From positions 1 to 64,000 of the forward strand of contig JAOWCC010000431.1 in NCBI GenBank assembly GCA_030867875.1: DNA of 64,000 nt, read 5' to 3'. Positions 35,233-45,190 of the stretch are shown here, piece by piece; within the stretch, counting starts at the first letter, position 1, and every line of letters begins with the position of its first letter. The stretch comes from Actinernus sp. WN-2022. Taxonomy: Eukaryota; Cnidaria; Anthozoa; Actiniaria; Actinernidae. Position numbers and translations under genes: made by a program. The notes under the pieces were generated by a model. That model did no database searches. It was not told where the DNA came from and saw nothing but the letters and a program-made list of their open reading frames with translations.

Positions 35233-37251
35233 TCATTTAAAATCCTTAAACTTTCCCTCTTCCACAATTTCTTTCCCTATCCATCCTATTTCCGATTTTT
35301 TTACATTTATCTTTAAAGATGAAAACACTCTAAATAGATCTAAAATTTCTAACGTTTTCTCTAGCGAGGTAGTATTTCTTAAAAAGAAAGTTGTATCATC
35401 GGCAAATATTACAAACTTCCGAACATTACCTTCTAATTCCACTCCCTGTATTTCTTTACAATTTCTTATCATCAAAGCCATTATTTCTAAAACTAAAATA
35501 AAGATATATGGAGAGATAGGATCTCCCTGTTTTGTACCTCTTTTAATTGCGAACAAGTCAGTAGCTGTAACATTATTTGAAACACACGCTTGATTATCCT
35601 CTAAAAAAACTTGTATCCATTTTATAAATTCCTCACCAAAACCATAACTTTTCAAAACTGCAAATATAAAAGGATGCTCTATCGAATCAAAGGCTTTTTC
35701 AAAATCTGCTGCAAACATGATCAAGGGGAGACATTTTTTCTTTGCGTAAAACATTATATCCTCAATTATTCTAATTGGTTCATCTATTACTCGCCCTTTA
35801 ACAAAAGCTGTCTGGTCATGATGAATTATACCAGGAAGGATATGAGATAACCTCGTACTAAGAACCTTACTACATATTTTAACATCCACATTTATTAAAC
35901 TAATTGGACGCCATGAATCTATGAATCTATTATCTTTACCTGGCTTTTCCAATAATGTAATTATTATTTGTTTCTGTGAAGTTGTTAATGAACCTTTTTT
36001 TAAACTATCATTTAAGTAGTTGACCAAATCTTCCTTGATATCATGCCATATACTTAAATAAAATTATTTTGTTAAACCATCATTTCCTGGTGTTTTGGAT
36101 GACCCCATTGCCTTAAGACTATTAAAACATTCATTAACAGTCATCCTCCCTTCACATGCCATTCTTTCTTCCTCTGACAATTTGGGAATATTAATTTTAC
36201 TAAGAAATTCTAGACACTCAGACTCTGTCTTCCCTGATTTGAATTTAAACTGTTGACTAAAGTGCTTCCTGATTTCTTTAAGTACTTCACGTGGCTGTAC
36301 AATTTCATTGTTATCAGCGTCAACGAGTTTCCTAACATGTGTTTTAGATTTGTTTCTTTTTTCTAGTGTCAAGAAATATCTAGTATTTTTTTCTCCTAAT
36401 TCATGCCAGGTTGCCTTGGATCGTACTATAACACCGTCGATTACATAGTTACTAAACTCTTCTAACTCCTTTGTTAGCTTATCATGTTCCGTTAATTTAC
36501 TTTCATCATTTTCCCAACCTTCCGTATTCTCAATCTGAGTGATTTTGTTCTCAATATTACTGTATACGCTTCGTTTTTGTTTAGCCAGATGTTTAGAAAA
36601 CTTAATTGTAAATTTACGTACCTCATATTTAATCAGTTCCCACCGTAACTGTGGATCAAAGATGCCCTCTTCATTCAAAGCCTTCTTCAAATCATTTATT
36701 ACCAATTTCAATTCTTTTATATATTCTTTGTTTTCTATCAATGAATTATTAAATTTCCAAAACGAGGGACCCCTTTTACCCTCTTTAACTTTTAATAATT
36801 TTAAAGTAATGGCCGAATGATCTGTATTAGGGGCTGGAATTACATCACAGTTATCAATAGAAGGTTGCAATTCATTTGAAACTAGAAAATAATCTAATCT
36901 ACGATGTATACGTTGGCTGCTACTACGTGTACCTTGTCCTTTACCCCTCCATGTGAACCTTTTGAAAGCGGGATTCCGAATTCTCCATATGTTACATAAA
37001 TCTAGTTCAAGCATGATTGTTTCCATTGTCTCGATGGACTTTACCTTAGGAATTGGATTACCGCCGGATGATTCAAGGTCTAAATCAAAACAGAAGTTGA
37101 AATCACCTCCCCAGATAATATTAGTTTCAACTGGGTACTCAATTTCGTTAATTCTAATCAAGATCTCATTAAAAAATTCAACTTGTTTTTTTTCCACATT
37201 GGGAGCATACGAGTTAACTAATAAAAAATTAGAACCTTGAATTTCACACAA
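35233..37251 (-). pseudogene. L1 ORF2: endonuclease C-terminal part, linker and reverse transcriptase
   Basis: 37251-36064 holds the second half of the apurinic endonuclease domain (LVNSYAPN; IIWGGDFNF; RRLDYFLVS; NTDHSAITLKL) and the long basic linker, ending AMGSSKTPGNDGL. 36027-35233 holds the RT: SWRPISLINVDVKICSKVLS, AFVKGRVIDEPIRII, FAADFEKAFDSIEHPF, KRGTKQGDPISPYIF and the catalytic FADDTTFF box. A stop and small frame change lie at 36028-36063. The motif set is that of the L1/Tx1 clade. Catalytic residues of both enzymes are visible, so decay is recent or slight in this part. Confidence 0.88.
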
Positions 37252-37253
37252 TA

Positions 37254-37742
37254 CTTACTGGTTATTTCATGGTGTTCTATGGAATACGGGCGAATATTTC
37301 ACGAGAAATTTGTATTATTTAGTATACAACGAGCCTTTAGGCGAGTTGTATACCAAAATAATATGAATTTCGAGTTAAATTTTCGCCGGTATTCCATAGA
37401 AAACCATGAAATAACCATATTATCCTATAAATAACAAATTTACAAAAAGATTTATCACGAAAACAAAGTAACTTACAGGACGATAGACTGCAAATTTTCT
37501 TGCCGGAAAACACAAACTTCGAGTGGCGGGCCGCGCACGTCTGCAGACTATTTATGTATTCAAAATGGTGAATTCTTATTGGCTGATAATGAAATGGCGC
37601 GAAATTTCCTGCATTTTGATTGGCCTTGACCTAGCCATGAAATACCGCTCTGTATTTCATAGAAAAACCATGAAATACCGCCCTGTATTTCATAGTAAAG
37701 CTGAGCTCTGATTGGCTGAAATATAATATTTATAGGATAATA
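37254..37742. mobile_element. 489-bp nonautonomous insert in the L1 endonuclease
   Basis: Flanked by AATA on both sides (37250-37253 and 37739-37742). Its length of 489 bp, counting one duplication, is a multiple of three, and the endonuclease frame is the same on both sides. It is made of hairpins: GGTTATTTCATGGTGTTCTA near 37260 pairs with the segment ending at 37417, and ATATTATCCTATAAAT (37417) pairs with ATTTATAGGATAATAT (37728-37743). The phrase CCATGAAATACCGCYCTGTA is repeated in tandem near 37635 and 37668. Noncoding. Confidence 0.65.
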
Positions 37743-38037
37743 TCACATATCTCCCTCCTGCATCTAATATTTCTTGGGATATTTTATAATCCAATTTTGC
37801 TCCAAAAACAATCGCAGTGCCCCTACTTTTCGAAGTCCCGTGGGCCATCACTAACTTTGCTCTTGTTCTATGGGACCATTCAACTGATACATCGTTAGTA
37901 CTATGTGTTTCTTGTAAAAACGTGATTCCTTTCTCACCCTTGTGTTTCGTAATCCAATTTAAAAAAATTATACACTTTGTATATTCTCTCAAACCCCGAA
38001 CATTTAAAGATAGTAAAGACAAATCAAATTCATCCAT
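37690..38037 (-). pseudogene. L1 ORF2: N-terminal part of the endonuclease
   Basis: ATG at 38037 starts MDEFDLSLLSLNVRGL, the first strand of the APE-type endonuclease with its metal-site Asn, followed by ITFLQETHS with the catalytic Glu and SRGTAIVFG. The genuine protein sequence ends at GGRYVI near 37743, where the 489-bp insert begins, and picks up again at 37251 in the same frame. Confidence 0.88.
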
Positions 38038-38317
38038 TTATACAGGAAAACCTAAAGATCAAAATATAAAGATGGTAAATTTGGCTTGAGTAAACAAACA
38101 GAAAGAAAATAAAAAAACTAAACAAACACATACCAACATGCACATTTATGCAATTATCTAAAATCATGTAAATTGAACCTGACTGGTGAAATAGATGGAC
38201 AATTATCTCACAGCGAGAATTAATTCTGAATCTTACTGCAAATTTAAAATTAAACTTCCGTAAATAGCTAAAAGAGTAAATAAACATTTAAACTTATTGG
38301 TATTACTATTAAATAAG

Positions 38318-39298
38318 TTACAGTAACTTATCTAAATCTTCAATATCCTTGATCTTGATAGGGCGCGACTCCTCGGTTTTCCGCATGAAAACGTTTCCAT
38401 CGATGGTCCAACACCCCTGGAGTTTATTATCTGACTTAAATTTTCTTGCATCTTTGAAGAGCTTCCTTTTAACTGCTGTTAGGTTTTCATTAATGAATAA
38501 AGGACCAGCATCTGGAAAGATTTCACCGTGGCCAAACTTCCTTAATTCGCGTCTTGCTCGATACATTTTCTGCTTAGCCTTGTAATTACTGAACCTAGCA
38601 ATAATTGGTCTTGGTTGCTCCTCTACTCCTACGTATCCAGGACGCTTCTTTGCCTTTATCCTAACGGACATTCGATGAGAAATGTCAATATCGTCTTCCC
38701 TGAGGTCCACATCCACTGCTTCAGCAATCTTTAAAATAAGGTGTTCGGTTGATTCGCGGCCCTCAGGGATACCATGAAATTCGAGATTAAATTTCCTTGT
38801 ATATTGCTCTAAATTTTCCAGTTTATCGGCGGTATCGTCGAGGTCGTCAGTAACTTCCTTCAAATCTTGCTTAAACTCTCTCGCTTCATTTTCCAACGCC
38901 TTGACCGTCTGCTTCAGCGTGGAATTATCTTTCTTGAGTGAATCCACTTCAGCAATATAAAACTCTAAAGAATTATTTAAGTCTTGAAACTCCGTTTTCA
39001 TCGTCTTCAATTCCGTTTTCATCACCTTGTTATCCTCCAACAACCGGTCGGTATTACTTTTAATATCCTTTAAGACACTCCATATATACTCAAAGTTTCC
39101 CTCTGCTGAACCCTTGACCACCTCGAACACTTCTTCTGTAGCTCCGCCATTAGACTCTATTCTTTGAAATTTCACATCTCTTGACAATATAGGCGAGCTT
39201 GCTGAGTCGCTGCTGCTAAGTTCGTCCCTTTTTCTTCGACTAAAAGACGACTTTTCTTTCGGAGAAATAGTCGACTTAGCTGATATCTTTAAAGACAT
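38318..39298 (-). CDS. L1 ORF1 protein (RNA-binding chaperone)
   Basis: An intact 326-codon ORF from ATG to stop. Residues about 1-75 are basic and Ser-rich. Residues about 80-165 form a long heptad coiled coil (ENLEQYTRK at its end) expected to trimerise. Then comes an RRM-like domain starting KFNLEFHGIPEGRES and a C-terminal domain with RPIIARFSNYKAKQKMY and FINENLTAVKRKLFKDARKF. This is the order of L1-type ORF1 proteins, which coat the LINE RNA. It is the best preserved LINE gene in the window. Confidence 0.9.
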   Translation of the reverse strand: MSLKISAKSTISPKEKSSFSRRKRDELSSSDSASSPILSRDVKFQRIESNGGATEEVFEVVKGSAEGNFEYIWSVLKDIKSNTDRLLEDNKVMKTELKTMKTEFQDLNNSLEFYIAEVDSLKKDNSTLKQTVKALENEAREFKQDLKEVTDDLDDTADKLENLEQYTRKFNLEFHGIPEGRESTEHLILKIAEAVDVDLREDDIDISHRMSVRIKAKKRPGYVGVEEQPRPIIARFSNYKAKQKMYRARRELRKFGHGEIFPDAGPLFINENLTAVKRKLFKDARKFKSDNKLQGCWTIDGNVFMRKTEESRPIKIKDIEDLDKLL

Positions 39299-39800
39299 AT
39301 TTCACACAAGGATAGGTTTCGTATAACTCTATAAATTTCTTCTCGTGGAGAAAAAATATCGAGAGCGTTTATAGCACGCGTCCGTACGCCATGCCTCTCG
39401 AACCCAGTCTCCAATCATTAAACATGATTCTCCATCAAGTAAATAGTTGAACTTTTTTTTTTAGTGTGGCATCTAGAGTTAGAGGTTTCTATTTCCAATA
39501 TGCTAATTATGTGACAAAAAAGGTTATTTCTTTCTCTTAGTGAATGAAACAATTTCTGATTTATACAAAATAATTGGTAAAATCACTGATAAGGCCCACA
39601 TATTACACGGATGTTTAGAAAAATATGTATATTTCTTCCAGCACGTTTTTGTATAATAAAGTTGTTACATTATTAGCATATTGGAAATAGAAACCTCTAT
39701 AACTCGATACATGCAGCACTCAAATTAAGAAATATTTTACAATTCAACTATTTACTTGATGGAGAATCGATTTTATAGATAAACAATTTGGGCTCATATG

Positions 39801-40444
39801 CACTTCAATACAGCAGCACCTATACATGTACATGTAGATGCAATACATACATGTATGGAAATATCTAGTTTGGACATGTGGATAAATTGATGTCTGTCGG
39901 CTAATTTGCATACACGTGGCTGCTTTTGTGTTAATTCATGTGTTACTCTGCATGCATATCCTGTATTGGCTTATTTGTGGATACTCTAGACATCTCCACT
40001 CAAAAATAACACACCCCTGACCCCTCAGTTATATAAATTAATCTAAGTGACGTATGTTTATAATATTACGATGAGGTGTATCTTACATTTATATAGTACT
40101 GACAGTATATAATAACATCAAAAGTTGATTCTGCTTTATTTATACATGCATGTATCTATTATTATATTATATGTGGGGTGCATGTGGTCAGCATGTTTCT
40201 CAATTTTTCAGTCCACATTTATCCCCAAATGTTACAAAAAAGCTGAAGTATCATTATTTTCATGTCCTGTATTTGTTTTTACTAGAGCTAAGCAATTTGG
40301 ATATTTCTAGTTTAACTGCTTCAATCCATGAATAGTAAGCTAATGTAGTCTTGAACATTATTTGTGGCTTCCAGTGTTCTCACCAGACTGTGCCATTCTC
40401 GATTTTTGGCTAGACTTTAGAATACTTTTTTAGCTACCATAAAG
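39801..40444. other. No supported gene
   Basis: AT-rich spacer with repeated ACATGTA phrases between the nested stack and the ATPase/transposase unit. Confidence 0.5.
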
Positions 40445-40547
40445 TACTGTCACCGCGGTCCGCGGTCCGTGGTCCGCAGTCACAATCTTGCGCGCGCATG
40501 TAAAACGTAGGTTTATATTTACGTTAATTGACATTGACTTCTAGGCG

Positions 40548-40850
40548 ATGTTCAACACAAATAGTATTGTGTCGTTCTCAAAAGATCAAGGATATTATCG
40601 ACTGCGAGAATGCGTTACGTTCAACACTAATACAAATGATAATAGTATTGCGTCGTTCTCAAAAGATCAAGGATATTATCGACTGCGAGAATGCGTTACG
40701 TTCAATACTGATACAAATGATAATACTATTGCGTCGTTCTCAAAAGATCAAGGATATTATCGACTGCGAGAATGCGTTTCGTTCAATACTGATACAAATG
40801 ATAATACTATTGCGTCGTTCTCAAAAGATCAAGGATATTATCGACACCGC
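40548..40850. repeat. 81-bp tandem repeat
   Basis: Four units with GTCGTTCTCAAAAGATCAAG starting at 40571, 40652, 40733 and 40814, exactly 81 bp apart and over 95 percent alike by eye. A looser triplicate with CGCTACTCAAAGNTTCTTAC and TGTTATTATTGCCTCGTTCT follows at 40858-41010. As 81 is divisible by three, long ORFs run through in two frames; I do not regard these as genes. Confidence 0.9.
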
Positions 40851-41205
40851 GGACCACCGCGCTACTCAAAGTTTCTTACTGTTATTATTGCCTCGTTCTT
40901 TTTATAGCTCAGGCAAGACCAAACCAATCCGCGCTACTCAAAGATTCTTACTGTTATTATTGCCTCGTTCTACAGGCGCTACTCAAACTGTATTAGGATT
41001 ATTATTGCCCGTTCTCGAGAACTCATGCTAAATCAAAATAACCATCTTCAAATAAACTGAGGTAGATACGACGCCAAATATCCTAAATAATCTACACTAG
41101 TGAAAGATTCTCAGCATTTTTTTAATTTTTATTATTTTAAAGCTCACTATATACACAAAATTGGAATGACTATTTTTGTATTCACCATATCGTTCACTTA
41201 ATTTC

Positions 41206-42245
41206 TTTCTCGTAAACATTCTTCACGTCTTTTAAAAAAAAACTGGAAACAAGTCTTCCTCCTTATGTTTATACCTCCAAATGAACTCAGCGAGATAAGA
41301 GGAAAAATACTGTTTCTTGATTCCAAAGCTTGGAAGTTTAGCTTTTGCTTGCCTCCAGTGTCCTTCGATCTTATTAGCGTGGTTACCATCTTCATTCACA
41401 AACTCTTTCGAGTGATTGACAGTTTTGTGGATATATCCATGCTTGTTTAGGTTGAAATAGGCTTTCCAACAGTCACTTACTATAATACTCCCTGGTGCAA
41501 TCCATTTCTGGATTATAGGTAACAACGTCGCTTCATCTCTCTTTTCCACTGCCACCATGAAACATTTCCTATTGTCACTCTCAATTCCTCCTAACACCCA
41601 CTGACCTTCTACTCTGTGTCCCCTATGATACTTTCTTTTGACAAACTTACTCTCGTCTATCTGCACCTCCTTACCCTCACCGCCTATTTTCTCACTATTT
41701 TCTATTAAACTGACTTCACAAATTTCTCAACAAAAGCTGTCCCAATCAACTGAAGTACTGCTTGAGAGTCCCAACTCATGAATTATCTGACTCTGGTCAA
41801 GATCCATGCACCACCAGTATGTGAACTTCAGCATTTCTTCCAACGTCAATCGGCTATTCGCAAACCAGCTCCCTTTCCTTTTCGACTCCTCTACTCTCTG
41901 CCTTTTACCTTTCGATTGCTTCTGGCACTGCCACTTCCATCCATCCGATCTATCTTCGCACATCACAAGTGACATCTCCTTGCTGCATCTTTCGCACAGA
42001 CGACTCTTACACAGAAGTATTTCCTCAATTAGACATATTACCAACATCTCTTTGTCGTTCAGTCTACATATTAAGTCATCATAACACCATTTCTTGTGTT
42101 CGCTCCTACGGCCGTAGCTACCTTTTTGTTGTCCGCATTGTGTTGATCGTTTTTTCTTTGCACTCTCCTTTGACGTCTGGGTACTTTTGTTACACTTTAG
42201 TGTCCTGAATGTATTGACTTGAATACATTTCTCATTAACTTCCAT
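41206..42245 (-). pseudogene. Merlin/IS1595-type DDE transposase, near-intact
   Basis: ATG at 42245 opens a basic N-terminal region (about 120 residues) with a Cys cluster (CKSRLCERC...VMC...WQC) resembling a zinc ribbon, then a helical segment (WWCMDLDQSQIIHELG). A TGA at 41727-41729 interrupts where relatives have Arg (CGA to TGA, one CpG transition). Beyond it the ISXO2-like catalytic domain is clean: VQIDESKF (first Asp), KYHRGHRVEGQWVLGGI, IIVSDCWKAY (second Asp) and NKIEGHWR (Glu). A T run near 41235 shifts the frame, and the natural C-terminus (KNVYEKEIK) is reached at about 41206. Two lesions in about 345 codons. It is divergent to the ATPase gene. Confidence 0.82.
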
Positions 42246-42494
42246 TTTTACTACAGCGGCTCAACACTTTTCAACATCTGTTCTTCACGACCACTGCCTC
42301 TGCGCCAAAAAAAATACACCTCCTTCATAACAATTGTTTAATTGTTCCTATAATTAAATAGAAACCGCCAAGGTGTTATAATCTTCTGTCATCATTTGCT
42401 AATTGAGCGCGTATGATTACTTTACAAATTCACATACTCATCACTCGTCAGTAGCCCTTCATTGCGTGAACATCGACACTAAATCATCGACACT

Positions 42495-42580
42495 AAATTT
42501 CGAAGCTTAACAAACAACACGAGCAAACGTGGATAAACCTGCAAAAACGTCTAAACGATGTTCAATACTATGCTACTGTG
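42495..42580 (+). pseudogene. Duplicated 5' coding piece of the ATPase gene
   Basis: The sequence encodes KLNKQHEQTWINLQKRLND and then a GTGTAAGT donor-like site. It matches the start of the ATPase exon at 42955-43020 (KLNKQHEQTWVNLQKRLNE) with about 80 percent base identity. It lies 450 bp upstream on the same strand, so the 5' end of the gene was tandemly duplicated, or two alternative first exons exist. Confidence 0.7.
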
Positions 42581-42947
42581 TAAGTTTCATAAGAAATAAC
42601 AATTTACAATTCATCGTCTTATCGCTTCAAAAAGGGAGTAATTATGATACTCTATAATATATCGGCAAACATTCTTCTTCATTACACGCAGGCCTTTTCA
42701 ATGTATTGTTAATTGTTAGCTTAGAAAAATGACAAAGCGGCTTTGATTTCAGCGCTAAAGTGCAAGTTTAATTACCGGCCTTTTGTAACGCACAAAGGCG
42801 GCAAAGTGACTTTGAGTTTCGCGCTTGTCTTCCTATTGGCCAATCTTTTAGTTGGGTTCGATACGATTGATAAGCATTAAACTTTACCAAAAGGTTTCAA
42901 TTGGCAGTAGCAACTTTGCGCCAACATCACTTCAAACTTGATTCACA

Positions 42948-44675
42948 ATGTATGCAGTTTCTAAACTTAACAAGCAGCACGAGCAGACGTGGGTTAATCT
43001 TCAAAAGCGACTAAACGAGGTACAGTTCCAATACAAGAACCTCTTTCCCGAACAAGAAAGTGTACGACTTCATAAAAAACAAGGCCGTCTCCGTTGGAAG
43101 CTGCAACGGATATTTCATCCCATCCTTACTGACAACCACAGCATTTGTACTCGCTCGTAAAGATGCTCGGGTTGATACCACAACACACAAGCAGCCGCTC
43201 AATATCTACACTATATTTGTAGGATACCCAGGAACAGGTAAATATGTATTCTGGTATCAGAGACCATGTAACAATATTCCTAGTATCACACAAAACTACA
43301 TCTGTAACTTACTTTTTGTCCTTGTTTATTATTTTCATAAACATAGGAAAATCTTCCGCCATACAAAATGCTGCGCAAGATCCTTTAGAAAGCATCGACA
43401 TGACAGAATCGATTATCAGCAAAACTACATCCTCTGGTTTAGTTAAACTTCTGGCCAACAACAAGAACGGAATGATTGTATCCCCTGAGGTCTTCGACAT
43501 CCTCAACAAATTGATGAAGTCTAATGAGGAAAATGCCACGGGTGATGTTCAGCTTCTGTGCAAATTGTTTTCAGGTGAAAAATGCTCTTACCATTACTCC
43601 ACAGAACAAAGCAGAGTGATACCCCAAAACACGCCATTTAGCATTCTCGGATCTACACAACTTGTGAACGCTGCCAAGTTAATTGCAAAAATGGACCACG
43701 GACATGGCTTAGTTGACAGGATTCTTATCGCCACGCCACTTGCTCTGAGACTGACCCTAACAGAAATGGACATAGCAAAGGACAACCTAACGACTGAAGT
43801 CGTGAGTGACTTTAACGAATTATTCCAACGAGTCAGTGACATTGATGTGCATACCCACTACAGCTTTGACGCCAATGCAAAGCGTCTACTTAGAGACACC
43901 ATTGACCAGTTTGTTAGTGAAGTCAATGAAGCTATAAAGGAAGGGAAAGTACCACCTAAATCCAAAGCTCCAGAACTCATCCCCAGAATGGCAGAAGCAT
44001 TACATGTATTCAATCATGTTATGGAGGAACTACTTGCCGGCCTTCCAGCTTCTGTTCCACCCACGACTATATTGAAATCTACACTAGAGTGCGCCACAGC
44101 ATTGGTGCAACACCTCGAAACTCAGAAGGACATATTGTGTCAGGTAAGTTCTTCCATTATTTATTGAAAAACTGTAATTTTAACTCAAATTGGCTGTAAC
44201 TAAAGGTGGATCGCCACGTGCCTCAAAAAATACTGTCGCATTTAAAGTTCATTATTAAATGTATTTTTCCCTTCAGTTTCTAAAACAGATAACTAATGCC
44301 GTATGCGAGAAGACGATAGACCAGCCAACGCTAGAGAATGTGCGGGACAGCATCCTTATCAGTCAGGGACCAGTCGTTTCGTACAGATCCTTCAAACATG
44401 GAAAGCGGTCATCGCGGTTGATTTCAGAACCAGAATACAGCAGAGCTGCTGAGTCACTCCAGCAAGATGGTTTTGGTAGAATCGTAGAATTCAGCGTACC
44501 AAGAGCTAGAGGCAATTGCAAAGTATTCGTCAAAAGCAAGCCAGACCAATGGCCAACCAACACCAGCATCAAGAAGGACGAGTTTGACAATGTCTTCACG
44601 AAGTCATTGCACAATGACATCTCGGCTCCTATGAGAGCATATCTCCAGGCCAATGACTATATCAGAAATCAGTGA
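42948..44675 (+). CDS. DUF3987-like P-loop ATPase, three exons
   Basis: Exon 1 (42948-43237) starts MYAVSKLNKQHEQTW, passes a one-base frameshift near 43055 and ends in FVGYPGTG. Exon 2 (43347-44143) completes the Walker A motif (GYPGTGKSSAI) and continues with SPEVFDILNKLMKSNEENAT, LLCKLFSGE, FSILGSTQLVNAAKLI and GLVDRILIATPLAL, then a helical C-terminal part. Exon 3 (44277-44675) is a basic region ending at TGA. Introns are 109 and 133 bp, GT-AG. The motif order (P-loop, E/D-rich strand, DG/GE loop, ILGxxQ, G-x-x-x-R) is that of DUF3987/YfjI-type proteins of phages and plasmids, helicase-like ATPases of unsettled role. The total is about 495 residues. Apart from the frameshift it looks functional. 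An ATP-dependent role in element replication or target choice is inference. Confidence 0.75.
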
Positions 44676-44751
44676 AACATTTTAAGTACTAGTCAGTATG
44701 AACTGAGTCAACTAAGCTGAAATTAATGTTATTAGTCGTTAAAGTGAATTG

Positions 44752-45186
44752 ACATTTATTGACTGCGGGACTGCGGACCGCGGTAGCAGTACTTTACTAT
44801 ACTTAAAGTTAATTGAAATTCATTGACTGCGGGACTGCGGACCGCGGTAGCAGTACTATACTATACTTAAAGTTCATTGAAATTCATCGACTTCGGGACT
44901 GCGGACCGCGGTAGCAGTACTTTACTATACTTAAAGTTCATTGAAATTCATCGACTTCGGGACTGCGGACCGCGGTAGCAGCACTTTACTATACTTAAAG
45001 TGCATTGAAATTCATCGACTTCGGGACTGCGGACCGCGGTAGCAGTACTTTACTATACTTAAAGTTCATTGAAATTCATCGACTTCGGGACTGCGGACCG
45101 CGGTAGCAGCACTTTACTATACTTAAAGTTCATTGAAATTCATCGACTTCGGGACTGCGGACCGCGGTAGCAGCACTTCACTATAC
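44752..45186. repeat. 64-bp tandem repeat with GC-rich palindromic core
   Basis: Seven units with GGGACTGCGGACCGCGGTAG starting at 44767, 44831, 44895, 44959, 45023, 45087 and 45151, exactly 64 bp apart. Each holds the palindrome ACCGCGGT and an AT-rich spacer (TTTACTATACTTAAAGTTCA, TTGAAATTCATCGACTTC). It begins about 75 bp after the ATPase stop. The core is repeated in inverse orientation at 40460-40490. Confidence 0.93.
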
Positions 45187-45190
45187 TATA

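Larger units (their letters stand above)
31362..39425 (-). mobile_element. Full-length L1/Tx1-type LINE with nested inserts
   Basis: On the minus strand the order is a 5' UTR of about 125 bp, ORF1 (39298-38318), a 280-bp spacer, ORF2 (38037-31480) and a 3' UTR ending CAATAAAAAAAAA at 31362. Two insertions (37254-37742 and 32369-34624) interrupt ORF2. Without them the element is about 5.3 kb, a normal size for an L1/Tx1 element. It sits next to a TTAA MITE, inside the left arm of a hairpin MITE. Target duplications could not be fixed with confidence. Confidence 0.85.
30889..39800. mobile_element. Hairpin MITE split by nested insertions
   Basis: CATATGAGCCCAAATTGTTT at 30889 is the exact reverse complement of 39781-39800. 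The right piece 39426-39800 contains inner arms (GATTCTCCATCAAGTAAATA at 39426 against its complement ending at 39768; GAGGTTTCTATTTCCAATAT against ATATTGGAAATAGAAACCTC). Joining 30889-30941 to 39426-39800 gives one MITE of about 430 bp whose left arm reads in the same order as the complement of its right arm. Everything from 30942 to 39425 was therefore inserted into its left arm. Confidence 0.7.
40445..45190. mobile_element. Candidate two-gene DNA transposon: DDE transposase plus P-loop ATPase
   Basis: The left edge carries AAAGTACTGTCACCGCGGTC followed by CGCGGTCCGTGGTCCGCAGT. The right edge ends in units whose complement reads GCTACCGCGGTCCGCAGTCC preceded by AAGTACTG or AAGTGCTG, so the GC-rich motif is inverted between the two ends. 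Inside are an 81-bp array (left), a Merlin-type transposase on the minus strand, a DUF3987-like ATPase on the plus strand and a 64-bp array (right). The two genes diverge from a 0.7-kb intergenic space. I see the arrays and the inverted motif directly; that they bound one mobile unit is inference, and no target duplication could be fixed. Confidence 0.5.

Noticed and set aside
40528..41031. 167-codon ORF with 27-residue repeats
   Set aside because: The 81-bp period is a multiple of three, so stop-free frames are expected; two frames are open at once.
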